Shown here in pieces: positions 32,962 to 42,544 of a DNA stretch of 64,000 nt. The DNA comes from Chitinophagaceae bacterium (lineage in GTDB: Bacteria; Bacteroidota; Bacteroidia; Chitinophagales; Chitinophagaceae). Under the pieces are notes generated by a model, which was not told the DNA's origin, ran no database searches, and saw only the letters and a list, made by a program, of their open reading frames with translations. The stretch spans positions 1-64,000 of the forward strand of contig CANBQT010000007.1 of NCBI GenBank assembly GCA_947371755.1, written 5' to 3'. Made by a program: the position numbers and the translations under genes. Within the stretch, counting starts at the first letter, position 1, and each line of letters opens with the position of its first letter.

Positions 32962-35900
32962 ATGAGACAATTAAATACTGTACTCCGATTTTGGTATGTG
33001 TCAATACCATTGTTTCTATTTATTCTTAGTGCACCAAAAACAGTTGGGGCTCAACAATTAGTAATAGACAGTTTCGCAGTATTTGGAGGTAACGGACTCT
33101 GCCCTTTTGATAAAGGACAAACCACATGCTTAAGTCCTGGATGCTCAGTAATTATTGGTTCATCCACCAATATTACAGGTGGATCAATAGGTAGTTATAA
33201 ACTGATACAAGCAAATGGTAGCAATATTTTATCGAGTAATTTAGTTAGCGGTGGCTCTATTGTTCTAAAAAACAATAGTAGCATGAAAGGAAAAATATCC
33301 ATTACAAATATTCTTTCCAATACCGGTATTGTTTTTCAGGCAGGAACTTCAACCAAAATTGTTGGTGATCTTGATATTGCAGGGAATAGTACAATTGCAA
33401 CTAGCGGCAGTAGTAGTGTTACAGGAAAAGTTACCCATCCAAACGGAACTACATATACTGGACCGCTTCCAAGCCTTGGTAATGTTTTAGCTACTCCTAG
33501 CCTTCCCACCTTACCTATCATGCCACCTATCACTGTTTTTCCTGCAGCAGGAACAACAAATATTACTGCTACCAAAACAATAAGTCCAGGCTCTTATGGC
33601 AACATTACACTTACCGGTAGTCAAACCATCACATTATCTGGTACCGGCATATATGTATTTAACAGCATTCAGTGCACAGGGGCTACAAATAATTTTGTTT
33701 TTGATTTTAAAAATGACCCAACAGGAACTATTAAAATATTAGTGTATGGAGATGTGAATTTGAACAAATGTGCCGCAACATTACTCAATGGCGGAAGTGC
33801 AAACAGGATTTATTCCGAAACACATGGTAACGGCAAATCATATAACGATGCAACCTGTGCCTGGAATATTGCAAATGGCGCTACCACTTCTGTATCCAAA
33901 TGGCTTGGTACTATCTGGTCTCCGTATGCAGCTGTATATATAGGAACGGGTGCTGGACAGACAAATTATACAGGTGCGATCTGGAGTGGCACACAGGTTA
34001 GTATTGGGAATTCGGTCAACATTACTTTCGCACCTTTTCAAAATTGCAGTACCCCAAATGTAAATGCCGGTTTAGATCAGCAATTAACCTGCGCTAATCC
34101 CTCTATACAATTGCATGGATCATCAACTTCAAATAACGTATCATATAGTTGGACAGAATTGAATGGTATAGCCATCACTAATGGCGCCAATACGGCGAAT
34201 CCTACAGTATCAAATGAAGGAACTTATATTTTAAAAGTAACCAATCTCAACGGTGGGTGCAGTGCAACTGATACTGTTGTGGTTAAATTCATTCCTTGTA
34301 TTTTACCGTATTATCCACCTCCTGTAAATGGTAAAGTGGCCACTACAAATCTAATAGGTGCTGAATTAAGCTCCTTGGCTGCAAATTTTGGTAATGTCTT
34401 AGATACAGCCAAAGCAATTTTTATCATTCAAGGGAATAATGTTTTTGTAGAAGTAATTTCATTACTAGGTCAAACCCAAACATTATCGAATCTTTTACAA
34501 TCCAGTTATGGATTAACTGATACAGTTGATAATGGACCTAATTCCCTTATCATCACTGGAAAGATTCCCATTGCAAATCTTACTTCTTTAAATAGCCTTA
34601 CCAATTTAATAGATTTCGTTCGACCTTTATCACCACCACTTCGAAATATTGGAATTATTACATCACAGGGAGATAGTGTGATCCATAGTAATTTTGTACG
34701 TGGAGGTTATGATATTAGTGGAAAAGGAGTTAAAATTGGAGTCATTTCTGACAGTTATAATTCTTTATTGGGTAATCCTGAACAAACTGATATACTAAAT
34801 GGCGACTTGCCAGGTATTGGTAATACAAAACATAATATTCCAGTAAAAGTGCTTAAGGAATATCCTTATGGCAGCTCTACAGATGAGGGGAGGGCTATGT
34901 TGCAGATTATTCATGATATAGCTCCTGATGCTACTTTGGATTTTAGAACAGGATTTATTTCAGCAGGTGATTTTGCGCAAGGTATATTAGAATTACAAAA
35001 AGATGGATGTAACATTATTGTAGATGATGTAACCTATATTAATGATCCATTTTTTCAAGATGGACCTATCTCTAAAGCAATAGATAGTGTGGCAGCAAAA
35101 GGCGTAACTTATTTTGCAGCTGCTGGAAATTATGGATCACAATCCTATGCAGCAACATTTAATCCAGTCCCTGCTCCAAATGGCATTGTAGGATATGCAC
35201 ATAATTTTGGTGGTGGATCAATATTTCAAAATGACTCATTGTATGCAGGTACTTATACCCTGGTATTACAATGGCAGGATTCGGTCTATTCCCTTGGGCA
35301 AACCAGTCCGGGAACATCAACAGATCTGGACATTTATCTGACTGATGGAAATGGTAAAACTTTGTTTGGCTTTAATAGAAATAATGTAGCGGGAGATCCA
35401 ATTGAGATTTTACCTTTTACCGTTACTGCCTCTACCGCAGCCAATTTGATGATCATCCAAGCGAATGGTAACAAACCTGTTAATTTCAAATATGTTGTAT
35501 TCAGGGGTAAATTAAAAATGAACAACTTCAGTTCAGGTAATTCAACCATTGTTGGTCATGCAAATGCACAAGGTGGGATGGCTGTAGGAGCTGTACGATA
35601 TACAAGAACACCAGCATATGGCATTAATCCTTCTGAATTAGAAACCTTTTCTTCACTCGGAGGGACTATAGTGAATGGTACAGTAAGAAATAAACCTGAT
35701 TTTGTTGCTCCAGACGGAGTAAGCACTACTGTTAATTTTGGTTCGATTAATATAAGCGGAACATCTTTCCCTAGCTTTTTCGGCACATCTGCCGCTGCAC
35801 CGCATGCTGCTGCAGTAGCCGCATTATTGATAGAAGGAAAGAAAAAATTTGCAAATGAAACAATCAGTCCAGAAAAAATAAAAGCACTATTAATCAATTC

Positions 35901-38900
35901 AGCACTTCCTATTCTTGCTTCTGGTTTTAATTTTAATAGCGGGAATGGATTAATTCAGGCTGACTCTGCGATGAAAACATTTGCCGCCCCCAAACCGGTT
36001 GCTACTAAAATAATTGTAACCAATCCAGATCCAACCATCGTTCCCGGTACTCAACCATTAGATGTTACCATCAAAGGAAATTATTTTGATAACAATACAC
36101 AGGTATTATTCAGAGGTGAGGCACTACCTACCGCCTTAGTGAATTCTACTACTGTAAATACAACTATTCCAACTTTCTTGGGCAATCCTCCTATTCAAAC
36201 TTTTAATGCCCCTAAGTCGAGTGTTAAAAATGATGGAGGTGCTTCTGATACCTTGCGTTTTTTTACTCCGCTAAAAAAGACAATTACCGTAACTGCTGAG
36301 AATAAAACAAAAAAATATGGAGAGAAATTACCAGTCTTTACGTCAACTATTTTGGTGGATAGTATTCCCTTAGATCAAACAACTTTCACACTGCAGCAAC
36401 TAGGATTAGATGAAATTTCATATACCACACCTGCAACAAGTTTCAGTAATACCGGCATCTATTTTATTGCGCCATCAATGAGAATTTTGAACTTGACGGA
36501 TCCTTTTGATATTTCATTAACTGAGAAATTTAATTATGTATTTACTAATGGCGAATTGAATATTCAAAAATTGCCTTTATTAATTACACCAAAAGACACT
36601 ACGATTACTTATGGCAGTAGAATAGCTAATATAGGATTCAATTACAATTTCGTCGACACTAGTGTGTCCTCAGATGATAAATTAAAATTATTAGATTCAA
36701 TTTCTACCATTCATCAATCATTCATAAATGATACAATTATTGCTTTGGTTAGCGGAAAAGCCATTGTAAGTGGGCAAACACTTTCTGATGCAGCGCTCAA
36801 TAGCCTAAGTTTTATGGCTAGTGGTAAAGCAATTGTAAGTGGTAAAGCCATCGTTAGCGGTAAAGCCATTGTAAGTGGGAAAGCCATTGTGAGCAATCTT
36901 CAGGTTTCTGATACAACCTGGGCTATAGATGTTCCCGCCACTACAATACTTAATTATCAAAACAATGATTCAGTTGTTAATTTGGTAAATGGCAAAGCCA
37001 TTGTGAGTGGAAAAGCCATCGTTAGTGGAAAGGCAATTGTGAGTGGGAAAGCCATTGTAAGCGGTAAAGCCATAGTAAGTGGCCTGACAATTTTAAATAG
37101 CGCCAATACAAATGACACAACGAATAATCATTTGGTAGTAATTGTGGATTCAACAGATGTAGCTGGATCTTCTAATGAATTATCAGATATTAAATCAATC
37201 AATTTGATCACTGGATTAAACGTAGGTGCCAATACAATTGTTCCAGGAGCGATGCTTTCAAATAATTTTGAAATCAGATACGGACTTGGCCACCTCAATA
37301 TTTTACCCGCTGAATTAACGATAAAAACAAATGACACTGCATTCTATTATGGCAATAACCCGGTTTATGCTGATAGTATCACAGGTTTTCTTTATGAAGA
37401 TACTATAGCTAATACCATCAATGGATCAGCAACACATCAGATATTGGATACAGTTAATCATGTCATAATCAATTCCAATCCGGTTCCTGCAGGTGTTTAT
37501 AAAGTTATCCCTTCTAATTTGCCTTTGATTAATCCATCGAATTACATTGTAAATTATATATCTGGAATCCTTACAATTAAACAGGATACCATTATCGCCA
37601 AAGTAGTTGACACATCCCGTTTCTATGGCTATGCCAATCCAGCATTTACTATTCAATACAAAGGATTTATCAATGGTGAAAATGAAAATAATGCCTTCAG
37701 CACTTTGCCCATCGCTTCTACAAATGCTTTGATCAATTCGAATGTAGGCCAATACCCTATCAATTTAACGGGTGGACTTTCTAAAAATTATTGGGTGATA
37801 AATTCTTCTGGTATTTTAACGATTAAACAAGATACTTTAATTGCAAAGGCAGTAGATACTTCACGTGCATATGGTGCCGCCAATCCGTTGTTCAGAATCG
37901 AATATGCAGGATTTGTAAATGGAGAAAAACCAAGTAATAGTTTGAGTATTATTCCTATAGCATCAACTGTAGCAGGTACTAATTCGCCAGTTGGAACATA
38001 TGATATCAATTTGTCTGCTGGTTCCGCAACCAACTATACTATCCTTAATAGTAAAGGGGTTTTAACTGTGAATCCTACTACACTTACAGTAAAAGTAAAT
38101 GACAAATTTATAATTGATGATGTTGCCTCACCTAGCTTCACTGTAACCTATTCAGGATTTTTGAATAACGACAGCCTGAATGCAATTGTTTCAGGGCCAA
38201 TATTCACTATCTCTCCCATCTATAAAGTTGAGCAACCTGGTATTTACAATGTGTCTGCATCTGGTATTACATTATCCAATAATGCAAATTATTCGATCAA
38301 TTATTTACCAGGAAAGCTCTATGTTAATTCAGATGATGGATATGGGGTTACAGTTAGTTTAAAATGTGTTCAAGTTTTAACCAATAGCCCAACTGGATTT
38401 GGTTATGTAGCTCAATTTGCATACAATAACCCTAATAAATATTCGGTGTATGTTCCTTTAGGTACTAGCAACCAAATAACAACAGTTACCGGAGGTAAAT
38501 TTAGCGGGCAGCCACCTTATATATTCACACCTGGAACAGGCACATTCAATGTATATTTCAATGGAAGTACCATTACTTGGAAATTAATAACACCTATTAA
38601 AAACAATACAAGTGTTTCTAATGCGAGTGCAAATTCATCCTCTCCAAAATGTTCCATTCCAATTATATTGCAAGCGGCGAATCTTGCAACTATCAACATG
38701 GTGAATGCTGATATGAATCAAAATGAAGGAGATAAAAATTTCATCCCTTATCCTAATCCTACAAAAGGTTTGGTACAGTTTAATATCCCTAATTCTATTA
38801 TCACTGAAAAAGATGTAGAAGTATTTGGGGAAACCGGTATCAGATACTTTGTAACACTTAATGGGAATCCAGCTAATGGCAAATTCTCTTTAGACTTTTC

Positions 38901-38979
38901 AAGACTAGTAAATGGAATTTATTTAATTAAGGTCAAAACAAATAATGGATTTAAAGAATATAGAATTATAAAACTTTAA
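32962..38979 (+). CDS. large T9SS-secreted protein with subtilase-like domain and MBG repeats
   Basis: A 2005-residue surface or secreted protein. In order: a signal peptide (about 1-30, ending VGAQ); a Ser/Thr/Gly-rich beta-helix-like region (to about 365); an Ig-like domain (about 370-450, NAGLDQQLTC); a divergent S8 peptidase domain (about 585-1010) with Asp in GVISDS, Asn in AAAGNYG and Ser in FGTSAAAPHAA but DEGRAM where HGT is expected; six MBG-type repeats (about 1105-1790), each starting near a KYG/FYG motif; and a type A T9SS sorting domain (about 1920-2005) with YPNPTKG at its start and a KEYRIIKL end. The second MBG repeat contains GKAIVS micro-repeats. Roles in adhesion or proteolysis are inferred. 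Confidence 0.85.
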   Translation: MRQLNTVLRFWYVSIPLFLFILSAPKTVGAQQLVIDSFAVFGGNGLCPFDKGQTTCLSPGCSVIIGSSTNITGGSIGSYKLIQANGSNILSSNLVSGGSIVLKNNSSMKGKISITNILSNTGIVFQAGTSTKIVGDLDIAGNSTIATSGSSSVTGKVTHPNGTTYTGPLPSLGNVLATPSLPTLPIMPPITVFPAAGTTNITATKTISPGSYGNITLTGSQTITLSGTGIYVFNSIQCTGATNNFVFDFKNDPTGTIKILVYGDVNLNKCAATLLNGGSANRIYSETHGNGKSYNDATCAWNIANGATTSVSKWLGTIWSPYAAVYIGTGAGQTNYTGAIWSGTQVSIGNSVNITFAPFQNCSTPNVNAGLDQQLTCANPSIQLHGSSTSNNVSYSWTELNGIAITNGANTANPTVSNEGTYILKVTNLNGGCSATDTVVVKFIPCILPYYPPPVNGKVATTNLIGAELSSLAANFGNVLDTAKAIFIIQGNNVFVEVISLLGQTQTLSNLLQSSYGLTDTVDNGPNSLIITGKIPIANLTSLNSLTNLIDFVRPLSPPLRNIGIITSQGDSVIHSNFVRGGYDISGKGVKIGVISDSYNSLLGNPEQTDILNGDLPGIGNTKHNIPVKVLKEYPYGSSTDEGRAMLQIIHDIAPDATLDFRTGFISAGDFAQGILELQKDGCNIIVDDVTYINDPFFQDGPISKAIDSVAAKGVTYFAAAGNYGSQSYAATFNPVPAPNGIVGYAHNFGGGSIFQNDSLYAGTYTLVLQWQDSVYSLGQTSPGTSTDLDIYLTDGNGKTLFGFNRNNVAGDPIEILPFTVTASTAANLMIIQANGNKPVNFKYVVFRGKLKMNNFSSGNSTIVGHANAQGGMAVGAVRYTRTPAYGINPSELETFSSLGGTIVNGTVRNKPDFVAPDGVSTTVNFGSINISGTSFPSFFGTSAAAPHAAAVAALLIEGKKKFANETISPEKIKALLINSALPILASGFNFNSGNGLIQADSAMKTFAAPKPVATKIIVTNPDPTIVPGTQPLDVTIKGNYFDNNTQVLFRGEALPTALVNSTTVNTTIPTFLGNPPIQTFNAPKSSVKNDGGASDTLRFFTPLKKTITVTAENKTKKYGEKLPVFTSTILVDSIPLDQTTFTLQQLGLDEISYTTPATSFSNTGIYFIAPSMRILNLTDPFDISLTEKFNYVFTNGELNIQKLPLLITPKDTTITYGSRIANIGFNYNFVDTSVSSDDKLKLLDSISTIHQSFINDTIIALVSGKAIVSGQTLSDAALNSLSFMASGKAIVSGKAIVSGKAIVSGKAIVSNLQVSDTTWAIDVPATTILNYQNNDSVVNLVNGKAIVSGKAIVSGKAIVSGKAIVSGKAIVSGLTILNSANTNDTTNNHLVVIVDSTDVAGSSNELSDIKSINLITGLNVGANTIVPGAMLSNNFEIRYGLGHLNILPAELTIKTNDTAFYYGNNPVYADSITGFLYEDTIANTINGSATHQILDTVNHVIINSNPVPAGVYKVIPSNLPLINPSNYIVNYISGILTIKQDTIIAKVVDTSRFYGYANPAFTIQYKGFINGENENNAFSTLPIASTNALINSNVGQYPINLTGGLSKNYWVINSSGILTIKQDTLIAKAVDTSRAYGAANPLFRIEYAGFVNGEKPSNSLSIIPIASTVAGTNSPVGTYDINLSAGSATNYTILNSKGVLTVNPTTLTVKVNDKFIIDDVASPSFTVTYSGFLNNDSLNAIVSGPIFTISPIYKVEQPGIYNVSASGITLSNNANYSINYLPGKLYVNSDDGYGVTVSLKCVQVLTNSPTGFGYVAQFAYNNPNKYSVYVPLGTSNQITTVTGGKFSGQPPYIFTPGTGTFNVYFNGSTITWKLITPIKNNTSVSNASANSSSPKCSIPIILQAANLATINMVNADMNQNEGDKNFIPYPNPTKGLVQFNIPNSIITEKDVEVFGETGIRYFVTLNGNPANGKFSLDFSRLVNGIYLIKVKTNNGFKEYRIIKL
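36820..36894 (+). repeat. GKAIVS micro-repeat block 1 (4 units of 18 bp)
   Basis: Four consecutive 18-bp units of the type AGTGGTAAAGCCATTGTA, each encoding SGKAIV, with only synonymous differences between units (GTA/GTG/GTT, ATT/ATC, AGT/AGC). A further single unit lies at about 36751-36774. Confidence 0.95.
36991..37080 (+). repeat. GKAIVS micro-repeat block 2 (5 units of 18 bp)
   Basis: Five consecutive 18-bp units of the type GGAAAAGCCATCGTTAGT, each encoding GKAIVS with synonymous variation only. The block lies about 100 bp after block 1, in the same MBG domain. Confidence 0.95.
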
Positions 38980-39005
38980 TTAAAATCAGTTATTTTGATC
39001 AATCT

Positions 39006-39037
39006 AAAATTGAGGTATTGAATGATACCTCAATTTT
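39006..39037 (+). terminator. terminator after the MBG protein gene
   Basis: Perfect 13-bp stem AAAATTGAGGTAT (39006-39018) / ATACCTCAATTTT (39025-39037), loop TGAATG, ending in Ts. It lies 27 bp after the stop codon. Confidence 0.88.
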
Positions 39038-39086
39038 ATTTTACTGTTAGATTGTCATTTTCAATTATTTTGAATTTTGTAACGTT

Positions 39087-41036
39087 ATGAATTTGACTAA
39101 AGGTTTTCTTTTTATCTGCTGCATTGCAACATCCACTATTTCAATAGCCCAGGATGAAAAAGCAACATTACTTTTAAATGATTTATCCAAGTCAAGCATA
39201 GATAGCCAAAAAGTAAACATTCTAAATAATCTTAGTAAGTACTATTTAGATTCCTCACCTGAGAAAGCCAAAAATTATGGTATCATATCCATGCAGCTTG
39301 CAGAAAAAATAAAATACAATAAGGGGCTTGCGCTGGCTTATAAAAACATAGGTCTTGCCGATTATACCCTTGGAAAATATGCTGAAACCATTGAGTATTT
39401 TGGCCAATCTTTAAAAGTGTATGAATCCATTGGTGATCTGGATGGCAAAGCAAAAATTCTTAATAATTTTGGTAGTGTTTATTATAATAGAGGTGAAGAT
39501 GACAAAGCACTTGAGAGTTATTTCAAATCTCTTGAAATAGCTCAATTACTGGGCGACAAAATGAGAATTGCTACCGCACTAAGCAATATTGGGAATGTGT
39601 ATCATAATAAAGTTGCAACCAAACACCAAGCACTTGAATATTTTTTAAGATCACTTAAACTAGCCGAAGAATTAAAGGATAAAAATGTAATTGGTGGTGC
39701 CAGTGTAAATATTGGGGAAGTATACCAGGAAATGAATAAAGACGATTCAGCCATTTATTATTTCAGAAAATCACTGGATGCCTATAAGAATACGGTTGAT
39801 ATATCTTACCCATTGAATGATATGGGGAATGTTTACGAAAAAAAAAGAGATTATAATAATGCACTTACATTTCACAACCTAGCCTACGTTACAGCAAAAA
39901 AATTTGATTCTAAACTGGATATGGCGCAATCACAGTTAGGACTTGGAAGAACTTATTTAAAATTATCTGAATTCACTAAAGCATTAAAATCATTTACTGA
40001 AGCACAGGAAATATCTTTAGAAATTAGTTCAAGTAAAGAATTAGATAGTGCTTTTTCAGGATTGGCAAGTTCTTACTCCCATTTAAAAGATTTCAGCAAC
40101 GCATATAAATATCAAAAACTTTACAGCAATCTTTCCGATACTTTAAATAATTTAACCCTTGCTGAAAAGTTAAGCAGCCTTGAAATCCAACAAAGGCAGA
40201 GCCAGATCAACCTTCTAACAAAAGATAAAGCATTACAATCTTTAGCACTGGAGCGACAAAAACTTATAAAAAATTCATTCGCTGTAGGCTTAACACTTAT
40301 TCTATTTATTACAATAATCATCTATCGCAACTATAGAACAAAGGTCAAAACCAATTTATTATTGGATAAACAAAAGGATCAAATTGAACATCTTTTATTA
40401 AATATTCTACCTGCTGAAATTGCAGCTGAATTACAAAATAAGGGAATTGCATCACCAAGATATTACGATAGTGTTTCTGTTCTTTTTACTGATTTCAAAG
40501 GTTTTACAAGAATTGCAGATCGCCTCTCCCCACAAGATGTTGTTTCTGAATTGAATGATTGTTTTATTGCCTTTGATGATATCATTGAAAAATATGGTCT
40601 AGAAAAAATCAAAACAATTGGAGATGCCTATATGTGCGCAGGTGGAATTCCAGCTACTGATCCTGATCATTCTCTTAAAATGATAAAAGCCAGTATTGAA
40701 ATACGTGATTTTATGCAAAATCGAAATCAAATGCGTATAGAAAAACAGGAAGAACCTTTAGAGATCCGGATTGGTATTCATGTTGGGCCAATCGTTGCGG
40801 GTGTGGTAGGAAGAAAAAAATATGCTTATGATATTTGGGGCAGCACAGTAAATATTGCCAGTAGAATGGAGAGTAATGGAGAAGTTGGTCAAATTAATAT
40901 TTCAGCAGAAACCTATCACCTGATAAAGGAATATTACAATTGTACTTACAGAGGCAAAATTTATGCAAAAAATATTGGAGACATCGATATGTATTTTGTA
41001 TCAAATCTTAAAGAAGACATTCAGTTATATCAATAA
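39087..41036 (+). CDS. TPR-linked membrane class III adenylate cyclase
   Basis: A 649-residue protein. It has a signal peptide (about 1-22), about seven tetratricopeptide repeats (about 40-340), a short coiled region, one membrane helix (about 393-412) and a cytoplasmic class III cyclase domain (about 455-640). The two metal Asp residues are in LFTDFKGFT and TIGDAYM. The adenine-selecting pair is Lys in EKIKTIGDAYM and Asp in YDIWGS. The transition-state Asn and Arg are in VNIASRM. This predicts cAMP rather than cGMP synthesis. The periplasmic TPRs probably sense a protein or peptide partner. Monocistronic, between a terminator and a convergent helicase gene. Confidence 0.88.
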   Translation: MNLTKGFLFICCIATSTISIAQDEKATLLLNDLSKSSIDSQKVNILNNLSKYYLDSSPEKAKNYGIISMQLAEKIKYNKGLALAYKNIGLADYTLGKYAETIEYFGQSLKVYESIGDLDGKAKILNNFGSVYYNRGEDDKALESYFKSLEIAQLLGDKMRIATALSNIGNVYHNKVATKHQALEYFLRSLKLAEELKDKNVIGGASVNIGEVYQEMNKDDSAIYYFRKSLDAYKNTVDISYPLNDMGNVYEKKRDYNNALTFHNLAYVTAKKFDSKLDMAQSQLGLGRTYLKLSEFTKALKSFTEAQEISLEISSSKELDSAFSGLASSYSHLKDFSNAYKYQKLYSNLSDTLNNLTLAEKLSSLEIQQRQSQINLLTKDKALQSLALERQKLIKNSFAVGLTLILFITIIIYRNYRTKVKTNLLLDKQKDQIEHLLLNILPAEIAAELQNKGIASPRYYDSVSVLFTDFKGFTRIADRLSPQDVVSELNDCFIAFDDIIEKYGLEKIKTIGDAYMCAGGIPATDPDHSLKMIKASIEIRDFMQNRNQMRIEKQEEPLEIRIGIHVGPIVAGVVGRKKYAYDIWGSTVNIASRMESNGEVGQINISAETYHLIKEYYNCTYRGKIYAKNIGDIDMYFVSNLKEDIQLYQ

Positions 41037-41084
41037 AAATGATAGTAAGCTTTAAAGAGAGGGATCTCTAATCAATAGCACAAA

Positions 41085-42413
41085 TTATTTTTTTCCCGAT
41101 TTCTTAATGGGCTTTCCGTATTTTTTCATCATGATATCCTTTCTACTCACTTTCACATTTACTTTTCTATTCTTTGCAGATTTTTCATGAAAGGCAGGAC
41201 CTGCTTCATCTTTTTTCTTGATTTTGATATCCGGTATTTTCATATATACTTTAGGGATCTCATCATCAATTAATTCAGTAGAAATAATCAAATCTTCAGG
41301 CAATGAAAGAACCGGGATCTGATATTTCATCAATCCTTCTGCGGCTTCGATAAATGGCCATTCTTTTTCTGTTGAAAAAGTGATAGCAATACCTTTTTTA
41401 TCAAAACGACCAGTACGACCTATTCTATGAATATAATTCTCAGACACTTCAGGTGTATCAAAATTAATTACATGCGTTACTTCAGCAATATCAATACCTC
41501 TTGCCACAATATCTGTGGCAATGATAAATCGAAAAGTACCTTCTTTAAATTGCTTAACTGTATTAAAACGGTGGTTTTGCTCTTTATTAGAATGTATTAC
41601 ACCCACTTGATCTGGGAACCTTAAAGTAAGTTCTTCAAATAAGAGGTCTGCCAGTTTTTTGGTAGCTGCAAACACTAATACTTTGGTCATAGATGCATCA
41701 GCCTTTAGCAAATATTCTAACAGGTTTACTTTTGTAAAAAAGTTAGGGACATGATATCTTGTTTGCAGAATGTTTTCCAAAGGAGTACCTGTGGGTGCCG
41801 CTTCTACCATCACTGGTTCATTGAAATAGGTATCAATTAAAGCTTCAACATCTTCAGTGATCGTTGCAGAAAAAAGTAAATTCTGCCTCTTTGAAGGCAG
41901 CATATCAATGATATTTTTGAGTTGAGTACGGAACCCTAAGTTTAGCATTTCATCCATTTCATCGATCACCAGCTTTTTGATCATCTTTGTTTTAAATGCT
42001 CCATTCATCGCTAGGTCGAAAAATCTACCAGGTGTTGCCACAATAACATCTACTCCTTTCTCTAATTCAATCGCTTGCGTATTGATATTAACGCCGCCAT
42101 ATATACCAGTAACAATCAAACTCATGTAAGATGTTAATTGCTTCACTGTCTCAACAACCTGAGCAACCAGTTCTCTCGTAGGAACTACTATAAGGATCTG
42201 AGGGTCTTTATTTTTATCAAATTTCCATTGTCTTAAGCAAGGTAATAAGTAGGCTATTGTTTTTCCTGTCCCAGTTTGGGCTATACCGCAAACATCTTTA
42301 CCAGACATGGCAATAGGAAAAACCTTATGTTGAATGGTGGTGGGCATTTTGTACCCCAAATCATCCAGAGCAGTCCAAAGAGCCGTATTTAAATTTAAAT
42401 CATCGAATGTCAT
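41085..42413 (-). CDS. DEAD-box RNA helicase
   Basis: A 442-residue ATP-dependent RNA helicase. The Q motif region (TTIQHKVFP) is followed by motif I AQTGTGKT (about 41-48), motif Ia PTRELV, motif II as DEMD instead of DEAD (about 150), motif III SAT, and motifs V and VI ARGID and HRIGRTGR (about 315). A basic tail (Lys-rich, from about 395) should bind RNA. Probable role in RNA remodelling, ribosome assembly or cold adaptation. A -7-like box lies only 8 bp upstream of the start codon. Confidence 0.93.
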   Translation of the reverse strand: MTFDDLNLNTALWTALDDLGYKMPTTIQHKVFPIAMSGKDVCGIAQTGTGKTIAYLLPCLRQWKFDKNKDPQILIVVPTRELVAQVVETVKQLTSYMSLIVTGIYGGVNINTQAIELEKGVDVIVATPGRFFDLAMNGAFKTKMIKKLVIDEMDEMLNLGFRTQLKNIIDMLPSKRQNLLFSATITEDVEALIDTYFNEPVMVEAAPTGTPLENILQTRYHVPNFFTKVNLLEYLLKADASMTKVLVFAATKKLADLLFEELTLRFPDQVGVIHSNKEQNHRFNTVKQFKEGTFRFIIATDIVARGIDIAEVTHVINFDTPEVSENYIHRIGRTGRFDKKGIAITFSTEKEWPFIEAAEGLMKYQIPVLSLPEDLIISTELIDDEIPKVYMKIPDIKIKKKDEAGPAFHEKSAKNRKVNVKVSRKDIMMKKYGKPIKKSGKK

Positions 42414-42420
42414 AATTCTG

Positions 42421-42428
42421 CAAAGGTA
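42421..42428 (-). promoter_or_regulatory. possible -7 element very close to the helicase start
   Basis: Read on the minus strand this is TACCTTTG, matching TAnnTTTG. It ends 7 bp before the ATG, implying a leader of only a few nucleotides. No good -33 box is seen at 17-23 bp. Confidence 0.35.
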
Positions 42429-42544
42429 GTTGATTGAGGTAGGATTGGGGAATTACAAATCATTCCATGGTCATTAATTGATAACATTAGTATCATCCGG
42501 AATAACTTAATAAAAATTAATTTTACTCAATTAAAATCGTAAAA

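Noticed and set aside
33336..33575. Antisense frames inside the large repeat-protein genes, for example 33336-33575 and 35556-35897 on the minus strand
   Set aside because: Long open antisense frames are expected opposite Thr/Ser/Ala-rich coding repeats. None has a plausible start context or domain.
36748..37083. CRISPR-like array of short repeats
   Set aside because: The 18-bp units have no spacers, stay in frame within a large coding gene and encode one peptide.
32962..38979. Phage tail or RTX-type toxin origin for the large repeat genes
   Set aside because: No GD-rich calcium repeats, toxin domain or phage neighbours. MBG repeats and the T9SS sorting domain explain the protein.
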